From the NCBI GenBank assembly GCA_009602725.1, contig WELB01000065.1, positions 381,874 through 394,478 of the forward strand: a stretch of DNA of 12,605 nucleotides, in the 5' to 3' direction. The DNA is from Spirogloea muscicola (lineage: Eukaryota > Streptophyta > Zygnematophyceae > Spirogloeales > Spirogloeaceae). Under the pieces are notes generated by a model that saw only the letters and a list, made by a program, of their open reading frames with translations, was not told where the DNA came from and did no database searches. Each line of letters begins with the position of its first letter. The first letter of the stretch is position 1. A program made the position numbers and the translations under genes. Shown here in pieces: positions 10,301-12,605 of this stretch.

Positions 10301-12118
10301 CCCTCATCTTGTCCAGCAGAGCCAGCGCCTCTTTGTACTGCCCGCACCTTGCGTAGCTGCAAATGGGCAGGACCCAGAGTACTATTGTAAGGAGACCCAG
10401 AGAAGTAGGACCTAGTAGCTTAACAAGATGGCATTAGTAGTCGTCAATTATCCTCCAGGTAACCAAGGCCCTTCCTTGTGCAAGGATGAAGGAGTGATAA
10501 CAATCTGCACAGCACTTCTTATCTTGGACTTGCAGCAATACGACCAAGCAATTAAATTGGTGAGTTAGTAATCCGATAGAAACTAAGTCCTAAATGCAGG
10601 AACTTACGGAGCACTCGTGCGCAAGCAAAATCTAGAAATTTAGCACAGGAAACTTGGTGACTGACAGACTAACATTGATGGTTCCATAATATGACCGTGC
10701 GGCTGCTGGGGAAGCGCTCACCTGCTGATGACGGCACTGTACACGAAGAGGTCGATGTACACCCCAGAGCGCTGCATGCGGTGGAACAGGTCTTCTGTGA
10801 GGGCGAGATCGCCGGCACGACCCGCCAGGCTGATGGCCTGCGTCCACAGCCGCATGTCTGGCTGCCGGCTACCCTGCTCCTGCAACCAGGGACTCGCAAG
10901 TGGGACACTCACTTCACTTCGCTTGCAGTGCCTTAGACAGCGAGATCATACCAGCGTAGCATCTTCTGCAGTAAAGGGCGCACATTCAGCTTCAGCTTCA
11001 GCTTCAGAGTCAGATTCAGATTAAGCCCAGATCCTAGGCTGCACGTCGTGTCTGGGAACAGGAAGCCATTGCTTTCACTTAAGTTTGTTTGTGCTACTGT
11101 CAAAGCTTCTGACGAGCCAAAAGTCAGAGCAAGCTCACAAATGGAGGTCGTCAATGCCAACAGAAAATGGGGAGGTGTAAGAGTACAGTCGTGGATCTTA
11201 ACAGGCTTTCATCGCTTAGATTGAGCGGTCCAGGGTGTGGAGCTCAGCTGACCTGCAGCCACAGAAAGGCGCGGCAAGCCAGCACGTGGCCGCGGTCCTC
11301 GGCTGCGCGCCTGAGCGCCAGTGACCAGGCCGCCATAGGCGCACCCTGGAAGCCTTCGAGGGTGGCGTCCAAGGGGCCGCCACTGGGTGCGTTCGCCAAC
11401 GCCGCAAGGATCTGGCTCGCCTGGTCCGCCGCTGAGCCTGCGCTGCCGCTGCCACTACGAGTGAGCAATTGGACATGGCTTCCATTAACATTTATATAAC
11501 ATAATGGCCGTGGCACTTGGCAACTGCACTTAGAAGACCAAATTGCAAAGCTGGGTTGTCGTAAATGTCACTGTAAAGGCTAAGACCAACATTAGTGTAA
11601 GCAAATTAGTGTCGTATATTGGGTCATAGTTTTTTGAGCTGCACAGAATTGAGTGCCCAGGTGGTGCGAGCCGGCAGGGCGGCGACTAATGCACACTTTA
11701 ACCTTAACCCCTAACCCTAATCCCGAACCCTAAACCTAAAGCTGAGGCCCAAACCCTGAACCCACAGCGGAGGCGGCGGCGGACCTGGCTGGGCGCTCTC
11801 CGGCCGCGTGCCTCTGCCGCGGCCATGACCACCGCGGGCTCCTCCGGCCTCCTTCGGCTTGCCAGGTGACTGGCGCTGGGCGCCGCTGTGACCTCCAGTG
11901 CTGCTGCCGCGACGCTCGCCGCCAGAGCTGCCGCCACGGCCTTTGCCATCGCTGTGGCGGCCGCCATCTCGCTGCGGAGCCCGTCCAGCCGGCGGCAAGG
12001 AGACCCTTGCCGAGCTTGGTGGGCGCGTCCCAGCGGCCATGGCTGTCGACCGAGAACGCAGGACCCATCTGCGGAGCTGCAGACCCACTGCGCCGTTGCG
12101 GCTCAGGAGCTCCGCCAT
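7373..12118 (-). CDS. P-class pentatricopeptide repeat (PPR) protein, ten exons
   Basis: PPR proteins bind single-stranded RNA in plastids or mitochondria and direct stability, splicing, processing or translation of specific organellar transcripts. The - strand exons, joined in phase, are 12118-11766, 11454-11253, 10879-10722, 10356-10195, 9963-9745, 9416-9260, 8865-8551, 8276-8148, 7890-7715 and 7547-7373. They total 2046 bases, that is 681 residues plus TAG at 7375-7373. The N-terminus is Arg/Ser-rich and transit-peptide-like. The rest is a nearly gapless array of about 14 repeats of 35-36 residues. No SMR, DYW, E or other catalytic tail is present, so it is a pure P-type protein. Its exact target and name are not recognisable. 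It faces the ABC-F gene tail to tail. Confidence 0.92.
8037..8073. repeat. 15-base direct repeat in a PPR intron
   Basis: CCAGTGCAACCTCTC occurs at 8037-8051 and again at 8059-8073, inside the intron between PPR exons 8276-8148 and 7890-7715. Probably a slippage duplication without function. Confidence 0.7.
10986..11024. repeat. Short hexamer-type repeat in a PPR intron
   Basis: Three tandem copies of TTCAGC (10986-11003) are followed by degenerate TTCAGAGTCAGATTCAGATT. It lies in the intron 11252-10880 of the PPR gene. This is a simple-sequence expansion and explains the Leu/Lys-alternating reading frame seen antisense. Confidence 0.75.
11695..11763. repeat. Degenerate telomere-like repeat tract
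   Basis: On the + strand the tract reads as variants of CCCTAAA/CCCTAA: CCTTAA, CCCCTAA, CCCTAA, TCCCGAA, CCCTAAA, CCTAAA, then CCCAAA and CCCTGAA. The plant and green-algal telomere unit is CCCTAAA. Only one unit is perfect and no run is long, so this is interstitial, not a chromosome end. It lies in the predicted first intron of the PPR gene, right beside the donor. In plants single copies of this motif (telo-box) can act as transcription-factor sites near gene starts; that role here is a guess. Confidence 0.6.
11766..12118 (-). CDS. Putative first exon of the PPR gene (targeting sequence)
   Basis: The ATG is at 12118-12116 in a favourable context (AACCATGG). It opens 117 codons that begin MAELLSRNGAVGLQLRRW, then become rich in Arg, Ser, Gly and Pro, and end in a proline run (PPPPPL). 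The start resembles an organellar transit peptide; the Gly/Arg-rich middle looks disordered. A donor GTGGGT after 11766 leaves two bases, which the next exon at 11454 completes, so the phases agree. The donor is imperfect and the composition is low complexity, so the boundary and even the start remain tentative. Confidence 0.6.
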
Positions 12119-12256
12119 GGTTGTGACCGCCCCAATGGACGTCAGGCCGAGGCGGCGCTGAGCCCGCCGAAGTTGTCAGCAGCCGCCATAGCTCAAGCTC
12201 CACAGCCGCCGGCGCGGGCGCTGGCGCGGCTCGCCTGTGGCAAGCTCCTCATCCGC
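12119..12256. promoter_or_regulatory. Upstream region of the PPR gene
   Basis: This GC-rich stretch lies just 5' of the PPR start codon on the - strand and probably includes its leader and core promoter. No TATA box or known element is clear. A frame continues upstream on the - strand to 12203 (start MELELWRLL) but reads through the same DNA in a different frame from the chosen exon. Confidence 0.3.
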
Positions 12257-12459
12257 CATTCCTCCTCCCCTACTCTGTCTCTCTCCCCCTCTCCTCCCTG
12301 CTCCCTGCTCGCCTCTTTCCCCCTCTCCATCCTCCTCTCCCTCCCTCCTCACCGCCCCCCTCTCTCTCCCCCTCTCTCACTCTCTCTCTCTCTCCCTCCC
12401 TCGCGCCCTCCCACTCTCTCTCTCCCCCCTTCTCCTTCCCTCCCTCCCTCCCTCCCTTC
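12257..12459. repeat. Long pyrimidine-rich low-complexity tract
   Basis: About 200 bases consist almost wholly of C and T on the + strand, with CTCTCT and CCCTCCCT microsatellite blocks (for example 12361-12420 and 12436-12456). It gives spurious Ser/Leu/Pro frames on + and Arg/Glu/Gly frames on -. It lies 140-340 bases upstream of the PPR start, where it is a GA tract on the coding strand. It also abuts the coding-looking fragment at 12457. Confidence 0.9.
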
Positions 12460-12605
12460 GAACGGAAGAAGCTGCACAAGTACAAGGACCACCCGGCGGG
12501 TGATACCTTTTACCCCCTGGCCATGGACATCCATGGGTGTTACGGGGGTCGGTGGTCCTCGTTACTTTCGCTGCTGGCCTCTCAAGCTGACCAGCGGCGC
12601 CGGGA
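12457..12605 (+). CDS. Partial frame, possible retroelement protein C-terminal part
   Basis: From the end of the pyrimidine tract to the window edge one + frame stays open, reading FERKKLHKYKDHP, AGDTFYPLAMDIHGCYG and then SLLSLLASQADQRRR. The pattern KY-x(n)-F-x-P-L-A-x-(D/E)-x-x-G resembles the segment near the C-terminus of many LINE-type reverse transcriptase proteins (a charged helix, then FxPLAxExxG). There is no start codon, so this is a fragment: a 5'-truncated insertion, or an exon of a gene outside the window. The match is from memory of the family pattern and is not certain. Confidence 0.4.

Larger units (their letters stand above)
7373..11350 (-). other. Array of about 14 PPR motifs
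   Basis: Spliced across exons, successive repeats start DMRLWTQAIS, DLFVYSAVIS, DTILYGSVIH (36 residues), DMILYSTMLS, DLKAYNALLE, NAWTYSAMIK, DAMLYSTLLD, TVSTFNLLIN, NKTTFRNLVA, SLEMYNSLLE, DGASLTALLE, TATTYALLGK and TAGNYDSLLQ. A degenerate one precedes (MAAWSLALRR) and a partial one follows (NASSYKWLMQAF). Twelve of the thirteen internal repeats are exactly 35 residues with no gaps, which independently confirms the splice model. The final exon 7547-7373 ends shortly after the last partial repeat with a 16-residue tail. Confidence 0.93.

Noticed and set aside
9868-10362. 164-codon minus-strand frame overlapping PPR exons
   Set aside because: It is in the wrong frame and runs through an intron; the spliced frame gives exact 35-36 residue PPR repeats.
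11736-12203. 155-codon minus-strand frame starting MELELWRLL
   Set aside because: It overlaps the chosen first PPR exon in another frame, is Trp/Arg-rich in a way typical of shadow frames, and does not lead in phase to the next exon as well.
12237-12503. Ser/Leu/Pro-rich plus frame and Arg/Glu/Gly-rich minus frames
   Set aside because: They are direct translations of the CT microsatellite tract.
1-12605. tRNA genes, rRNA, CRISPR arrays or bacterial operon structure
   Set aside because: I saw no tRNA B-box or cloverleaf pattern, no regularly spaced identical repeats with spacers, and the genes are spliced, so a bacterial origin is excluded.

Overview
The window is nuclear DNA from an intron-rich eukaryote that almost certainly carries a plastid. 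A green alga is my best guess. It holds two multi-exon genes facing tail to tail. Their exons can be joined by consensus GT-AG sites that keep the reading frame. Presumed plastid targeting, an organelle-type PPR protein, introns of about 150-450 bp, degenerate CCCTAAA-like telomeric sequence and possible TGTAA poly(A) motifs all point to the green lineage. None of these fixes the species.

Left half, + strand (about 308-5821): a full-length ABC-F ATPase of the Uup/ABCF5 type, in 14 well-supported exons plus a putative transit-peptide exon. Both nucleotide-binding domains have intact Walker A, signature, Walker B and H-loop motifs, joined by a charged interdomain linker and followed by a C-terminal coiled coil. 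Proteins of this family act on ribosomes rather than in transport. The junction between the putative first exon and the second is off by one base, next to a 20-T run and a GGC repeat. Just after the stop codon, in the same frame, lies a short stretch resembling the coiled-coil exon.

Middle (5822-7372): a gene-poor stretch of about 1.55 kb shared by the two converging 3' ends. I find no convincing gene there.

Right half, - strand (12118 down to 7373): a P-class pentatricopeptide repeat (PPR) protein. The ten-exon model splices to 681 residues and about 14 contiguous repeats of 35-36 residues. The two code residues of each repeat can be read, giving a partial RNA-target prediction. Introns recur at the same position within different repeats. 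The first intron holds degenerate telomere-like sequence.

Right edge (12240-12605): a strongly pyrimidine-rich low-complexity tract abuts an open reading frame that runs off the window and looks like the C-terminal part of a retroelement protein.

If both proteins go to the plastid, as their N-termini suggest, one would act on ribosomes and the other on an organellar transcript, so both serve organellar gene expression. That link is an inference. I did not find a clearly new molecular system. The most unusual items are the recurring intron positions in the PPR array, the post-stop coiled-coil remnant and the telomere-like intron sequence.
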